64,000 nt of DNA from an uncultured Candidatus Cenarchaeum sp. Lineage in GTDB: Archaea; Thermoproteota; Nitrososphaeria; Nitrososphaerales; Nitrosopumilaceae. The stretch spans positions 1,534,161 to 1,598,160 of the forward strand of contig OY282369.1 in NCBI GenBank assembly GCA_958295735.1, in the 5' to 3' direction. Positions within the stretch are counted from its first letter, which is position 1. Every line of letters begins with the position of its first letter. Shown piece after piece: positions 33,875-43,122 of the stretch. Made by a program: the position numbers and the translations under genes. The notes beneath the pieces were generated by a model. The model was not told where the DNA came from, did not search any database, and worked only from the letters and a program-made list of their open reading frames with translations.

Positions 33875-34015
33875 GCCGGCAGGCCCAAACTCGCCACAAT
33901 TATACAAATCGACCCTTAGGCCAGCCTAAGCTTGCGCGGCGCGCGGGCCCGCCCGGGCGGCCAAGTCGCGGCGGGAGGGGGGGGGGAGGTAAGTGTGTAC
34001 CCGCCCCCCACCGCA

Positions 34016-34348
34016 ATGCTAAAAAGCGCGGGCTCCGGACGTGACCCGTTGGCTAACAAGGTGCTGGTAGACTACAACAAGCTCGGATGGGCCGACGACA
34101 ACAAGTCCAAGATCGGCAGTGACTACGAGGTTGTCCTCCACGTGGGAAAGGACGGAAACCCGGAGCAGGACAGCCCCGACGACAAAATCCTCTCTTTCTG
34201 CCTAGACCGTTGCTGCGACCTGCTCACCGGCGACAAGCGGATCCACACGTCGCTCCTGCGGGACCGCCCGAACATGACCGTCCAGATCTCGCAGTTCGCA
34301 CTCGATGCAAAGTCGGGGCAACCGGTCTACCTGATCAAGTTCCTGTAG
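34016..34348 (+). CDS. Small protein of unknown function next to the IS
   Basis: About 100-110 aa: VLVDYNKLGWADDNKSKIG, EVVLHVGKDGNPEQDSPDD, LSFCLDRCCDLLTGDKRIHT, RPNMTVQISQFALDAKSG. Acidic, soluble, no recognised family. The start is unclear: ATG 34016 is only 15 bp from the IS end; TTG 34049 or GTG 34061 would be ~25-35 nt after a weak A/T patch (GCTAAAAAG). The IS insertion may have replaced its original promoter. Confidence 0.6.
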   Translation: MLKSAGSGRDPLANKVLVDYNKLGWADDNKSKIGSDYEVVLHVGKDGNPEQDSPDDKILSFCLDRCCDLLTGDKRIHTSLLRDRPNMTVQISQFALDAKSGQPVYLIKFL

Positions 34349-34378
34349 CCGCACGGCCGGGGCGGCATCCGCCCTCCC

Positions 34379-36757
34379 CTAGTTCAGCACTATGGACTTC
34401 ACCGCGGTGCGCAGGTCGTCCAGGCCGCTTATCACCATGAGGTTGTCCGTCACCGTGTACAGGTGGTCCTCTATGTACAGCGACCTGGACCGCGACGGGC
34501 TGTTCGCGTCGTGCTGTATGGCCCCGGCCAACTCGAACCCGCCGTCGCCGGTTATGTCGTACACGTAGAACCCGTCCCATGGCTCCCAGTGGCCCGGCGC
34601 CCACGGGGCCTTCCCCGGCTCGGCGGGGTACGCCGCGGGGTCCCCGTGGTGGACGGGCAGCGAGATCATCCCCCTGCCCTCGTCCACGAGCACCGCCCTG
34701 TGGTCGTGCTCCGCCTGCGAGTACGTCTCCGCGCTGCCTATCACCACCTCGCTGCGCAGGCTCGGGTTGCCGGGATCGGAGATGTCGAACATGGCGAGCT
34801 TGACGCCCCCGCCGGTGGGGCCGGGAGCTCCGTCCTCGCCGAGGTCCCGCCCTATGCCTATGATGCCGTCCCTCCCGTACGGGTGGAGGTACGTGGAGAA
34901 CCCGGGGATCTTCAGCTCGCCCAGTACCTCGGGGACCTTGCCGGAGAGCTCGATCACGAAGAACGGGTCGATCTGCCTGAACGTGACCAGGTACAGCCTG
35001 TCGCCCACGAACCGCGCCGAGTATATGCTCTCGCCCGGCGCTATGCCCTCCAGGCTGCTGCGGTGCTCCAGATCCCCGTCCAGAACGAAGACGCTGCTGT
35101 GGGCGGCCCCCGACTCGCCGACGCCGGTGGTGGCTACGCGGAACATGCCGCCGTGCTCGTCCATGGAGAACTGGTTCAGGACGCGCCCGGGCACCTCCGC
35201 CTCGGCCGCGTGCGCGAACGAGTGCAGCCCGCCGGGGCCGGCACGCAGGTCGATCTTGTGCACGGCCGTCCTCGGCTCGCCCAGCCCCAGATCGTCGCCG
35301 AACTGCCGCACGTGCCTCTCAAAGTCCGCCGCCTTGATGCGGCCCTGCCCCCCGGCGATCTCGTAGGTGTCGTGTATTATGTCGTATATCTCCTCCACCT
35401 GCCCTCCGGCCGGCATGCCGCTCGCCAGTATCTCGGACACCTCCCCCCTGTCGCTGCCGGACATGAAGCGCGCCGTGCTGCTGAGCAGCTCGCTGTCCAG
35501 GAGCTTTTCCAGCACCGCCCCCGGCGTCGGCCTGTCCAGATCGAACGTCAGGTAGATGCTGCCCTCGGAGACGTAGATCGCGTCGCCGTGCCCTGTGAGG
35601 TACGACTGCGCGGCGACGGCGCCCCCGGCGCCGTGGTCTGCCGCCAGGTCCACCGCCGACACCGTGGTGAGGACGGACGGGTCGACGCTGTCGAAATAGT
35701 AGACGTCGGGAACCGTGGGCGCGGCCGCGCCCTTTTGCGCCCCGCGCACCTCGGGGATCCCCGGCGCGCCGGGGTCGAGGTGGCTGTTCGTGACCACGTA
35801 GGCCGTCCCGCCGATCAGCCTCGCGCCGCGGTACGAGCCGTCGATGGAATACTCGCCGATCACCCGCGCCGCGTCCCTGTCGGACGCGTCGACGATCATG
35901 ACGCTCGTGGCGGCCGCCCTCACCGACCACGCCCTGGCCCCGCCGGACCCCGGCAACGGGACGGACTTGTGCACCTCGTCCTCGTAGATTATGGCCAGCC
36001 TGTCCCCGCTCAGCAGCATGTGCGCGTAGTAGCGCTTGCCGGGAGCGTCAAAGTCGGACTCGAAGACGACCCTCGCGTCGCCGGCCGGGTACGCGTCGAC
36101 TATGCTGAGCTCGTTTCCCACCAGCACGTACACGTGGTTCCCGTCGCTCTTCAGGAAGTCCGGCTCGTCGACGCCCTTCACCTGCACGTTGGTGGCGGAG
36201 TGCTCGGGGCCGCGCGCGTGGGCCGCCGAGGCGGGGGCGGGAGCGGGGGCGGCGCCCCCCGGCCCGCGTTGCGGCGCGCCCACGGCCTGGGCGAACACGC
36301 CGGCCCGCGCGCCTTCCAGCGTGCCGCCCTCCCGCAGGCTCGCGGGCTCCACGGGCGCCGGCCGCCCGCCGGCGGGCTCCTGCTGCCAGGCGCGCCGCTG
36401 GTACTCCTCCAAGAGGTACAAGTGCTCGTACTGGAGGAGATCCAGGATCTCCTCGGCCGTGGCGATCTTCCTCGGGCCGGCCTCCTGGCCCGCGTGCCTG
36501 GCCTTCCAGTCGCCGACGTCAAAGGGCGTCGCCGCCGCCAGCCCGAGCCTCTGCGCGGTGGTCTCCGTGACGCACGCGGGGGAGCCCCCGTGCCGGATCA
36601 CCAAGATGAGGCCCTCGTTGCACAGCACGTCCGCCGCCGCCGTGCCGGCCCTGAGCTGGGCAAGCGGGGGCGCATAGTCCGCGTGCGCCGCGCCCGCCCC
36701 AGCTCCGGCGAGGACGGCCAGCGCGAGCGCGGGCAGGACGGCGGCGCGGCTGATCAA
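34379..36757 (-). CDS. Exported beta-propeller domain protein
   Basis: 792 aa. Signal peptide (AVLPALALAVLAGAGAGAA), a short N-terminal domain with VLCNEGLILVIRHGGSPACV (~46-65), a linker, then from ~200 a large 'beta propeller domain' of the PF09826 kind (VKGVDEPDFLKSDGNHVYV, ESIYSARFVGDRLYLVTFRQ, PFFVIELSG, GRGMISLPVHHGD). These surface proteins have unknown function. TTG 36757 is ~28 nt after TATA-like CATATAGC. The N-terminal CNEGL domain recurs in the exported protein at 63755. Confidence 0.85.
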   Translation of the reverse strand: MISRAAVLPALALAVLAGAGAGAAHADYAPPLAQLRAGTAAADVLCNEGLILVIRHGGSPACVTETTAQRLGLAAATPFDVGDWKARHAGQEAGPRKIATAEEILDLLQYEHLYLLEEYQRRAWQQEPAGGRPAPVEPASLREGGTLEGARAGVFAQAVGAPQRGPGGAAPAPAPASAAHARGPEHSATNVQVKGVDEPDFLKSDGNHVYVLVGNELSIVDAYPAGDARVVFESDFDAPGKRYYAHMLLSGDRLAIIYEDEVHKSVPLPGSGGARAWSVRAAATSVMIVDASDRDAARVIGEYSIDGSYRGARLIGGTAYVVTNSHLDPGAPGIPEVRGAQKGAAAPTVPDVYYFDSVDPSVLTTVSAVDLAADHGAGGAVAAQSYLTGHGDAIYVSEGSIYLTFDLDRPTPGAVLEKLLDSELLSSTARFMSGSDRGEVSEILASGMPAGGQVEEIYDIIHDTYEIAGGQGRIKAADFERHVRQFGDDLGLGEPRTAVHKIDLRAGPGGLHSFAHAAEAEVPGRVLNQFSMDEHGGMFRVATTGVGESGAAHSSVFVLDGDLEHRSSLEGIAPGESIYSARFVGDRLYLVTFRQIDPFFVIELSGKVPEVLGELKIPGFSTYLHPYGRDGIIGIGRDLGEDGAPGPTGGGVKLAMFDISDPGNPSLRSEVVIGSAETYSQAEHDHRAVLVDEGRGMISLPVHHGDPAAYPAEPGKAPWAPGHWEPWDGFYVYDITGDGGFELAGAIQHDANSPSRSRSLYIEDHLYTVTDNLMVISGLDDLRTAVKSIVLN

Positions 36758-36831
36758 CGCCCGCGTCGCGGCGCTCAGCTATATGTGTGTGGCAGCCGCG
36801 GATGCGCGCCTGCCGCCCCTCCCCCCGCCGC

Positions 36832-36873
36832 GCGCGGCCGGATCGGCGGGGGCGTTCCCGCGCCGGCGGCCGG
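36832..36873 (+). repeat. REP-like repeat family A, copy 8
   Basis: GCGCGGCCGGATCGGCGGGG then GCGTTCCCGCGCCGGCGGCC. A GC-shifted, diverged copy between two minus-strand genes. Confidence 0.6.
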
Positions 36874-36910
36874 GGGGGGGGGGGAGGGGGGCGCGCCGCC
36901 CCGCGCCGGG

Positions 36911-37396
36911 TCACACGCGGTCCACCGCGCCGGAGAACCCGCCGTCGGTGTTTATCTTGATCACGCCCAGCCCGGCGCTGAGGCCGGCCTCCGCGTCGCT
37001 CGCGCTGTCGCCTATCATGTACGACGAGCTCGTGTCTATGTTCAGGTCGTACGCGGCATCGTCTATCATCCCGGTGCGCGGCTTGCGGCACCTGCATCCG
37101 TCCCCGGGCAGGTGGGGGCAAAAGTACACGCCCGCGAGCCTCACGTCCGACTCCGCGAGCTTCCGCTCCATGCGCGCGTGTATCCCGTCGAGCTCCGCCT
37201 CGGTGATTATCCCCCTCCCGACTGCCGACTGGTTGGTCACAACCACGAGCGCGTACCCCTTGTCCTGGAGCTTCCGCATGCCCGCGACCGCGTCCTCTAT
37301 GATGACCAGCTCTCCCGGGCTCTTCACGTAGTCGTCCCTCTTCACGTTGATCGTCCCGTCCCTGTCCAGGAACGCCGCCTTGATGGGGCGATTCAT
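36911..37396 (-). CDS. HAD-IIIA phosphatase, GmhB/HisB-N-like
   Basis: 161 aa. AAFLDRDGTINVKRDDYV is motif I (two Asp), VVTNQSAVGRG motif II, CPHLPGDGCRCRKPRTGM is the zinc loop plus motif III Lys, and YMIGDSASDAEAG motif IV. The Cys/His zinc loop is characteristic of D,D-heptose-1,7-bisphosphate phosphatases and histidinol-phosphatase domains. Either sugar-phosphate or histidinol phosphatase activity is possible; it is far from the his operon. ATG 37396 follows TATA-like TTTATGTC by ~27 nt. Confidence 0.88.
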   Translation of the reverse strand: MNRPIKAAFLDRDGTINVKRDDYVKSPGELVIIEDAVAGMRKLQDKGYALVVVTNQSAVGRGIITEAELDGIHARMERKLAESDVRLAGVYFCPHLPGDGCRCRKPRTGMIDDAAYDLNIDTSSSYMIGDSASDAEAGLSAGLGVIKINTDGGFSGAVDRV

Positions 37397-37473
37397 CGCG
37401 GCGCCGGCGCGCCGCCGCCGACATAAACATTTGCGTGCGCGCCGCGCGCGGAGCCGGCCGCCCCCCGCATCGG

Positions 37474-37513
37474 CCGCGGATCCGGTTCGGCCGGCGCGAA
37501 CCCGCGCCGCCGG
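37474..37513 (+). repeat. REP-like repeat family A, copy 9 (diverged)
   Basis: GCGGATCCGGTTCGGCCGGC then GCGAACCCGCGCCGCCGG keeps the order of the core but is weakly conserved. Confidence 0.45.
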
Positions 37514-37557
37514 GGAGGGCGCCCGCCGGCCGCCGGGGCGGTGCGGGGAGGGGGCGC

Positions 37558-38640
37558 CTACGGCGCGGCCGAGCACAGCACCAGGGCGTAGTGGCCGCGG
37601 GGGTCGCTCCACACCCTCCTGACGGACAGGCCGGCGCCGGCCATCATGCCGCGTATCTGCGGCAGGTCGTACTTGTGCGAGCTCTCGGTGTGTATGGTCT
37701 CGCCCCTGGACAGCTCCACGGTGATGCCCAGGCCGCGGACCGCCACCGCCTGGTCCTCCAGCGACCGGAGGCGCATCTCGACCCTGCGCTCGGACTCGTT
37801 GAACGCCGCGACGTGGGCGAACTTTGCGGGATCGAACTCGCCGCCGAGCTCCCTGTTTATGCGGCGCAGCACGTTGAGGTTGAACTGCGCGGTCACCCCC
37901 CGCGAGTCGTCGTAGGCCCTCTCCAGGATCCCCCTGTCCTTCACGAGGTCCATCCCGGCCAGGAACGCGTCGCCCCCGCCGCGCATGGCGCGCCGCACCC
38001 GCCGCAGCAGGTCGCGCGCCGCCCCGCCGTCCAGGTTGCCTATGCTGGATCCCAGGAACGCGATCAGGGTGCGCGCGCCGCCCCCCGCATCCCCCGCGAA
38101 CTCCAGCCCCCCCTGGTACGTGTCGATCACCCCCGTGACGCGCAGGCCGGGATAGTCGTCGAGGAGGCAGGCGCAGCTGCGGGCGAGCGTGTCGGAGACG
38201 TCGATCGGGACGTACTCGATGCCGCCCCGCGCGCGGGCCAGCGCATCGAGGATGAGCCGCGTCTTGCAGGACGAGCCGCTGCCCAGCTCGACCAGCCTCG
38301 CGCCGGGCCCGGCGATCTCCGCGATCTCGGGCGCCGCCCGCTCCAGCAGCCCCGCCTCCAGCCGCGTCAGGTAGTACTCGGGAAGCTCGCATATGCGCTC
38401 GAACAGCTCCGAGCCGCGGTCGTCGTAGAAGAACCGCGGGCTGAGTGACTTTTCGCCCCCCCTGCCGCGCCCCAGCCCGGCCGCCACGGCCTGCGCGAAC
38501 GTCTGCTCCTCCCCGCCGCCGAGCGGCCTGTAGCAGGCCATCCTCGGCCCCACCGCGCTGCGCTCGTACCCGGGGCGCGCCGCCTCGGCCCACGCCGCCC
38601 GGCCCCCGTCTAGCACCGCCCTGCCGGCCGGGGGGCTCAC
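37558..38640 (-). CDS. egtD: EgtD-like L-histidine N-alpha-methyltransferase
   Basis: 360 aa. SPRFFYDDRGSELFERICEL and PEYYLTRLEAGLL are characteristic of EgtD, VELGSGSSCKTRLILDAL is the SAM site, VPIDVSDTLA and FLGSSIGNLD follow, and the C-terminus has ETIHTESSHKYDLPQIRGMM with the substrate-binding residues. EgtD makes hercynine, the ergothioneine precursor. No EgtB is in the window. GTG 38640 overlaps the stop of a 17-codon frame starting at an ATG ~25 nt after TATA-like GGTTAAATC; that short frame may be a leader or chance. Confidence 0.87.
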   Translation of the reverse strand: MSPPAGRAVLDGGRAAWAEAARPGYERSAVGPRMACYRPLGGGEEQTFAQAVAAGLGRGRGGEKSLSPRFFYDDRGSELFERICELPEYYLTRLEAGLLERAAPEIAEIAGPGARLVELGSGSSCKTRLILDALARARGGIEYVPIDVSDTLARSCACLLDDYPGLRVTGVIDTYQGGLEFAGDAGGGARTLIAFLGSSIGNLDGGAARDLLRRVRRAMRGGGDAFLAGMDLVKDRGILERAYDDSRGVTAQFNLNVLRRINRELGGEFDPAKFAHVAAFNESERRVEMRLRSLEDQAVAVRGLGITVELSRGETIHTESSHKYDLPQIRGMMAGAGLSVRRVWSDPRGHYALVLCSAAP

Positions 38641-38820
38641 CGCAACACCGCCCGCCCGCCGCCCGCGCCGGCGGTGGAAGCCGACAGCATGGGCGCCGCC
38701 CGCCGGGAGCCTGATTTAACCCCACCGCCGTCCCGCGCGCCGGAACGGCATCCGCGCAACCCCGTCCCGGCGCCCCCCGCGGATCCGTGCCGGCGCGCGC
38801 CGGGAGGGCGGCGCGCGCTG

Positions 38821-39231
38821 CTACGCCAGGCTGCCCTTGCGCCCGCCGGCCATCTCGGCCACTAGATCGGTGGAGGTGACTATCCCGATGATCTCGTCCC
38901 CTTCCACCACGGCGAGCTTTCTTATCCTCTTGGCGGTCATCTCCGCCGCCGCCTCCGCGAGCGTCTTGCTTCCGTCTATGACGATGAGCGGGTACGACGC
39001 GACGCGGCCGACCGCCGTGTCGGCGGCGATCCTGTCCACCGCCACGCGGATCGCGTAGTCCCTGTCCGTGATGATCCCCGCCGGGACGCCGTCCTTCTTC
39101 ACCAGGACGGCGCCTATGCCGCCCTGCTCCATCATCTTTGCTACTTGGAACACGGTCGTGGACGGGTCCACGGAGATGAGCGCCCTGCTCATGGCATCCC
39201 GCACCGTCCTGCCTCCGCCAGCGGCCTCCAT
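38821..39231 (-). CDS. Two-CBS-domain protein
   Basis: 136 aa with paired CBS domains: RDAMSRALISVDPSTTVFQV and GGIGAVLVKKDGVPAGIITD (domain 1), then YPLIVIDGSKTLAEAAAEM and KLAVVEGDEIIGIVTSTDL (domain 2). Such stand-alone pairs bind adenosyl ligands and often regulate partner proteins; the partner is unknown. ATG 39231 is ~25 nt after TATA-like GTTATAAC. Confidence 0.9.
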   Translation of the reverse strand: MEAAGGGRTVRDAMSRALISVDPSTTVFQVAKMMEQGGIGAVLVKKDGVPAGIITDRDYAIRVAVDRIAADTAVGRVASYPLIVIDGSKTLAEAAAEMTAKRIRKLAVVEGDEIIGIVTSTDLVAEMAGGRKGSLA

Positions 39232-39261
39232 GCGCGCCGGAGGGGGCGCGCAAGTTATAAC

Positions 39262-39763
39262 ACTTTGGGCGGGCCCGGGGTGCGGGGTCGGCCGATCTTT
39301 GCCTTTTTGCGGAAAGCCGCAATCCGGCCGCCGCCGCGCGCATCAGACACCGGCACGGGCTGGCGCGAGACGCGCGGGGATCCGGAGGCGGCGCCGGGGG
39401 CGGCCCGCCGCGGCGCGGCCGAGCGGAAAGCCGAGTGCCGCGGGCCGGATTCCGAGCGCGCCGAGCTTGCCCGCGCGCGCGGCCGCGCGCAGGCGGATTG
39501 ATGCGCTGGCCGGGAGGATGCCGAACTGCGGGAACGCCGACCCGCCCCCCGTCCGGCTCGCCGGAACGGAAGAAGAAAGAGGCCGCCGCCCGCGGGAGCG
39601 GCGGCGGGCCGTGGCGGAAGGGGCCGGGGGGCGGGAAGGGCCGCAGGGGAACGGCGCGAAAGCGCGGCCCGGCGCGCGCCCAGCGCCGCGGGTCCGGGGG
39701 CGCCCCGCCCGCTCCGCGCGGACGGGCGCCGCCTGCCGGCGGGGCGCGCCGCGCCGGCCCCCG
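39262..39763. other. GC-rich intergenic stretch, no gene seen
   Basis: About 500 bp between the CBS gene promoter and the hypothetical gene. Open frames are Arg/Pro/Gly-rich and lack promoters or motifs. No family A or B repeat is recognised here. Confidence 0.5.
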
Positions 39764-40213
39764 CTACCCGCCCGCCCGGCCCCCGCCCGGCCCCGCCAGG
39801 AGCCTCCGCCCCGGCGCGAGCGCGCGCTCCCGCCACAGCAGGTGCGACTTGTACAGCTTTGGATCGTGCCCCTCGTTGTCCCGCAGGCATCCCATCTGCA
39901 TCAGCTCGGCCTCGGCCTCCGGATCCTCGGCCTCGCAGTCCATCCCGTCCAGGAACGCGCGCGCCTCCCACATCCTGCACTCCGCGATGCTCGAGGATGC
40001 GGCCGCGTACGCCAGGTGGAGGACGCCCAGATGCCTGCGCCGCATGCCGGAGGGCTCGTCCCCGCCGGCCGACCAGTCGTCGAGGAGGCGGCCCAGGTAC
40101 GACATTCCCCTCGCGGTGGGCGCGTGGTCGAGCAGCCGCGGATAGTCCGCGGCGGCGACGGGATGGAACGGGTTCTCCGACACCGCCCTCACGAACTCGC
40201 CGCACCAGCTCAC
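39764..40213 (-). CDS. Hypothetical helical protein
   Basis: About 149 aa, mostly helical with several aromatic and acidic residues: FVRAVSENPFHPVAAADYPR, MSYLGRLLDDWSAGG, HLGVLHLAYAAASSSIAECR, MDCEAEDPEAEAELMQMG. No family recognised. GTG 40213 is favoured by the A/T-richer GCATAAGG ~25 nt upstream; the composition of the frame (balanced residues until a Gly/Arg tail) argues that it is coding. Confidence 0.6.
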   Translation of the reverse strand: MSWCGEFVRAVSENPFHPVAAADYPRLLDHAPTARGMSYLGRLLDDWSAGGDEPSGMRRRHLGVLHLAYAAASSSIAECRMWEARAFLDGMDCEAEDPEAEAELMQMGCLRDNEGHDPKLYKSHLLWRERALAPGRRLLAGPGGGRAGG

Positions 40214-40373
40214 GCCGTACTGTCGCCGCGGCCCCTTATGCGCGGCCTTGTCTAAACTTGTGCACAAGCAGCCCGGCTCCGCGGCGCGATCGCCCGGCCG
40301 GGCGCGGGGCCGGGCGCCTCCGCCGATCCGGCCCCGCGCCGGGCGCGGGGCCGGCGGCCCCCCCTTCTCCGCG

Positions 40374-40432
40374 GGCGCGGATCCGGATCGGCGGGGGCGT
40401 TTCCGCTCCCGCGGCCGGCGGGCGCCCGGCCC
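40374..40432 (+). repeat. REP-like repeat family A, copy 10
   Basis: GGCGCGGATCCGGATCGGCG, GGGGCGTTTCCGCTCCCGCG, GCCGGCGGGCG. It ends ~12 bp before the hisS TATA box, the same placement as copy 6. Confidence 0.75.
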
Positions 40433-40443
40433 GCCCGCAAAAT

Positions 40444-40450
40444 CTTAAAT
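40444..40450 (+). promoter_or_regulatory. TATA box of hisS
   Basis: CTTAAAT in very GC-rich sequence, ~26 nt before the GTG start at 40473. Confidence 0.65.
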
Positions 40451-40472
40451 CGGCGCGCCGGGGCCCGCGGGC

Positions 40473-41795
40473 GTGGATCTGCCGCGCGGCATGAGGGACA
40501 TCTGGGAGGACGACTTTGCGGGGATCGAGGCGGTGCGGGAGGGGTTCATGCGCACGGCGGAACTGTTCTCGTTCAGGCTGGTCGACCCGTCCCCGATCGA
40601 GTCCCTCTCCACGCTGGAGGCAAAGTCGGGGCCGGCCATACGCGAGGAGGTGTACCATTTCGAGGACAAGGGGGGGAGGGACGTGGCGCTCCGGTTCGAC
40701 TTCACGGTGGGGCTGACGCGGCACGTGGCCGCCAGCCGCTCCATGGCGATGCCGGCCGCCCTGGCCTCGTTCGGCGGGGTGTTCCGGTACGACGAGCCGC
40801 AGCGGGGGCGGTACAGGTTCTTCCACCAGTGGAACGTCGAGGTATTCGGCCCGCCCACCGTCGAGTCCGAGGCCGAGGTGATCGAGTTCGCCTCCTCGCT
40901 GTACGGGTCGCTGGGGCTGGACGGGATCCGCATCGAGGTGAGCCACCGCGGCCTGGCGGAGGCGTTCGTCCGGGACGAGTACCCGTGGTCCGGCGAGGGG
41001 GAGGAGGCCAGGGCGCGCGTGCTGGCCGACTCCCTCCGGCTGGTGGACAAGTCCGCGAAGAGGCCCAGGGCGGCGCTGCTGGAAGAGTACTCGCACATGC
41101 CGGGGGGCTACGCGGAGTCGCTGCTGGACTTTGCATCCGTGCGGGGCTCGCCGGACGATGCCGCGGCCGCCGTCCCCTCGGCCTCCGGCCCGTGGGGCCG
41201 CGTGCGGGAGCTGTGGGACGCGCTGCGCAGCCGCTCCGTGGGGGGGGTCGAGGTCAACCTGGGGATAGTGCGCGGGCTGGACTACTATTCGGGCGCGGTC
41301 TTCGAGGCGATCGATCCGGGCTCGGGGGAGGGGGCGCTGGCCGGGGGCGGCCGGTACGACGCGCTGGCGGCCGCGCTCGGGCGCCCCGACCTGGGGGCGG
41401 CGGGGGCCGCCGGCGGCGTCGAGCGCACCGCGCTGGCGATGTCGAGGCGCGGGCGCGCCGCGCCCCTCGCCGCGCGCCGGCGGGAATCGGTCTCCGTGCT
41501 GCACACGGGGGGCGGGGCCCAGAGGGCGGCCGCGGCCGCCCTGGCCTCGGGGCTGCGCGCCGCCGGCGTCCCCGCCAGGATCGACCTCGCGGGCAGGCCC
41601 CTCCGGAAGCAGATGGCGGCGGCCGCCTCCTGGGGCTCGGGGATCTCGATCACCGTGGGCCCCCGGGAGACGGAGCGCAACGCCGCGACGGTGAGGCGCA
41701 TGGACGACGGCTCCGAGACGGAGGTGGGCATGCCCGCCCTGCTGGGCGACCCGCGCGGCGCGCTGGGGCTGCGCGGCGGCGGGGGCCCCGGCTAG
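40473..41795 (+). CDS. hisS: Histidyl-tRNA synthetase
   Basis: Class II synthetase, 440 aa. DLPRGMRDIWEDD opens the protein, FRYDEPQRGRYRFFHQWNVE is motif 2, LGIVRGLDYYSGAVFEA is the histidine-specific HisA motif, AGGGRYDALAAALG follows and GGVERTALAMS is motif 3. The C-terminal ~100 residues form the anticodon-binding domain (VPARIDLAGRPLRKQM). The start is set by the TATA spacing. The 3' end overlaps aIF6 tail to tail by 4 bp. Confidence 0.95.
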   Translation: MDLPRGMRDIWEDDFAGIEAVREGFMRTAELFSFRLVDPSPIESLSTLEAKSGPAIREEVYHFEDKGGRDVALRFDFTVGLTRHVAASRSMAMPAALASFGGVFRYDEPQRGRYRFFHQWNVEVFGPPTVESEAEVIEFASSLYGSLGLDGIRIEVSHRGLAEAFVRDEYPWSGEGEEARARVLADSLRLVDKSAKRPRAALLEEYSHMPGGYAESLLDFASVRGSPDDAAAAVPSASGPWGRVRELWDALRSRSVGGVEVNLGIVRGLDYYSGAVFEAIDPGSGEGALAGGGRYDALAAALGRPDLGAAGAAGGVERTALAMSRRGRAAPLAARRRESVSVLHTGGGAQRAAAAALASGLRAAGVPARIDLAGRPLRKQMAAAASWGSGISITVGPRETERNAATVRRMDDGSETEVGMPALLGDPRGALGLRGGGGPG

Positions 41796-42460
41796 CCGGC
41801 GAAGGCCCTGGTCATCATCATTATCTCGGGGCCGCTGGTGAACGTCCCGGCCACGACGCTCCTCCCGTTGGCCAGCACCCCGGACGAGACGAACGGCACC
41901 CCGCCGTTCACGGTCGCCGGCTCCACCCCCGCCCCGAGCACCTCGGCCATCGTCCGGACGTCCTCCTCGGCCGTCTCCGGGTGCACTATGGCGCCGCGCG
42001 CCGTGGCGGCCATCATGGAGCCCGCCTGGTTGTACCCCGCTATCTTCAGCCGCACCACCTCCACGTCCAGCGCGTCGGCGGCCTTTTCGGCCTCGGCCTT
42101 TTCCACGACGGGCGAGACGACGCCCCCCCTGTCGTTGGCCCCTATCATGTTGCCCAGCGCCGTGTACTTTGTGCCCAGCACCTCCACGTTGAGGCCCGTC
42201 CGGCTCCTGAAAAAGGCCACCTCCTCGTCGGTCGCGGTGCGCGGGAGGAGCAGCCCGTGGTTGTTGGCCACCATGAGCGCGCCCAGCAGCCGCGTGTTGG
42301 CCACCGAGGCGTAGAGCGCCTCGGCCCCCAAGAACCCCTCGAGCTTGGCCGCCTTTGACCGCGCGAACCCCCTGGGCAGGAAGACGTGGCCGTCGTTGGC
42401 CCGCGCGTACACGCCGACGTTGGGCCCCCCGTACACGTCGAACTTGAATATGTCTACCAT
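41792..42460 (-). CDS. Translation initiation factor aIF6
   Basis: 222 aa, the archaeal length, made of five ~45-residue pseudo-repeats. FKFDVYGGPNVGVYARAND, HVFLPRGFARSKAAKLEGFL, VANNHGLLLPRTATDEEV and GNMIGANDRGGVVSP are family signatures. aIF6 binds the large ribosomal subunit and prevents premature joining. ATG 42460 faces the ferredoxin gene across a shared A/T patch. Confidence 0.95.
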   Translation of the reverse strand: MVDIFKFDVYGGPNVGVYARANDGHVFLPRGFARSKAAKLEGFLGAEALYASVANTRLLGALMVANNHGLLLPRTATDEEVAFFRSRTGLNVEVLGTKYTALGNMIGANDRGGVVSPVVEKAEAEKAADALDVEVVRLKIAGYNQAGSMMAATARGAIVHPETAEEDVRTMAEVLGAGVEPATVNGGVPFVSSGVLANGRSVVAGTFTSGPEIMMMTRAFAG

Positions 42461-42499
42461 TCTCCCGCCGGCCCCCGCACGCCGCCCCCGCGCGCCCTA

Positions 42500-42510
42500 G
42501 CTTTAAATAT
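42500..42510. promoter_or_regulatory. Shared divergent TATA region of aIF6 and ferredoxin
   Basis: GCTTTAAATAT between the divergent aIF6 and ferredoxin genes; ~25 nt to the ferredoxin GTG (42531) and ~40 nt to the aIF6 ATG. Confidence 0.6.
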
Positions 42511-42512
42511 GA

Positions 42513-43034
<522 letters not shown>

Positions 43035-43090
43035 CCGGGGCCCCGCGCGGCGGCGCGTTGCCGCCGTTTAGCCCGAACTAATTTTGCCTA

Positions 43091-43100
43091 GATATAAATA
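43091..43100 (+). promoter_or_regulatory. TATA box of the second ferredoxin
   Basis: GATATAAATA, ~27 nt before ATG 43123. It shows that the second ferredoxin has its own promoter and is not simply co-transcribed with the first. Confidence 0.7.
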
Positions 43101-43122
43101 CGAACCATCGGGTGGGGGGCGC

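Larger units (their letters stand above)
31869..34000 (-). mobile_element. IS66-like insertion sequence, complete
   Basis: 2132 bp. The ends are a 22-bp inverted repeat, GTACACACTTACCTCCCCCC plus CC at 31869-31890 and its complement at 33979-34000. The flanks 31861-31868 and 34001-34008 are both CCGCCCCC, an exact 8-bp target duplication, as IS66-family elements make (the site is C-rich, so chance is not nil). One intact transposase gene fills most of the element; no TnpA/TnpB-type accessory gene is seen, as in the single-gene IS66 subgroup. A decayed relative begins at 50039. Confidence 0.92.

Noticed and set aside
31869-34000. IS66 element as the source of family B miniature elements
   Set aside because: Both make 8-bp duplications, but the terminal repeats (GTACACACTTACC against GTGTAGGCTTGCG) do not match beyond the first bases.
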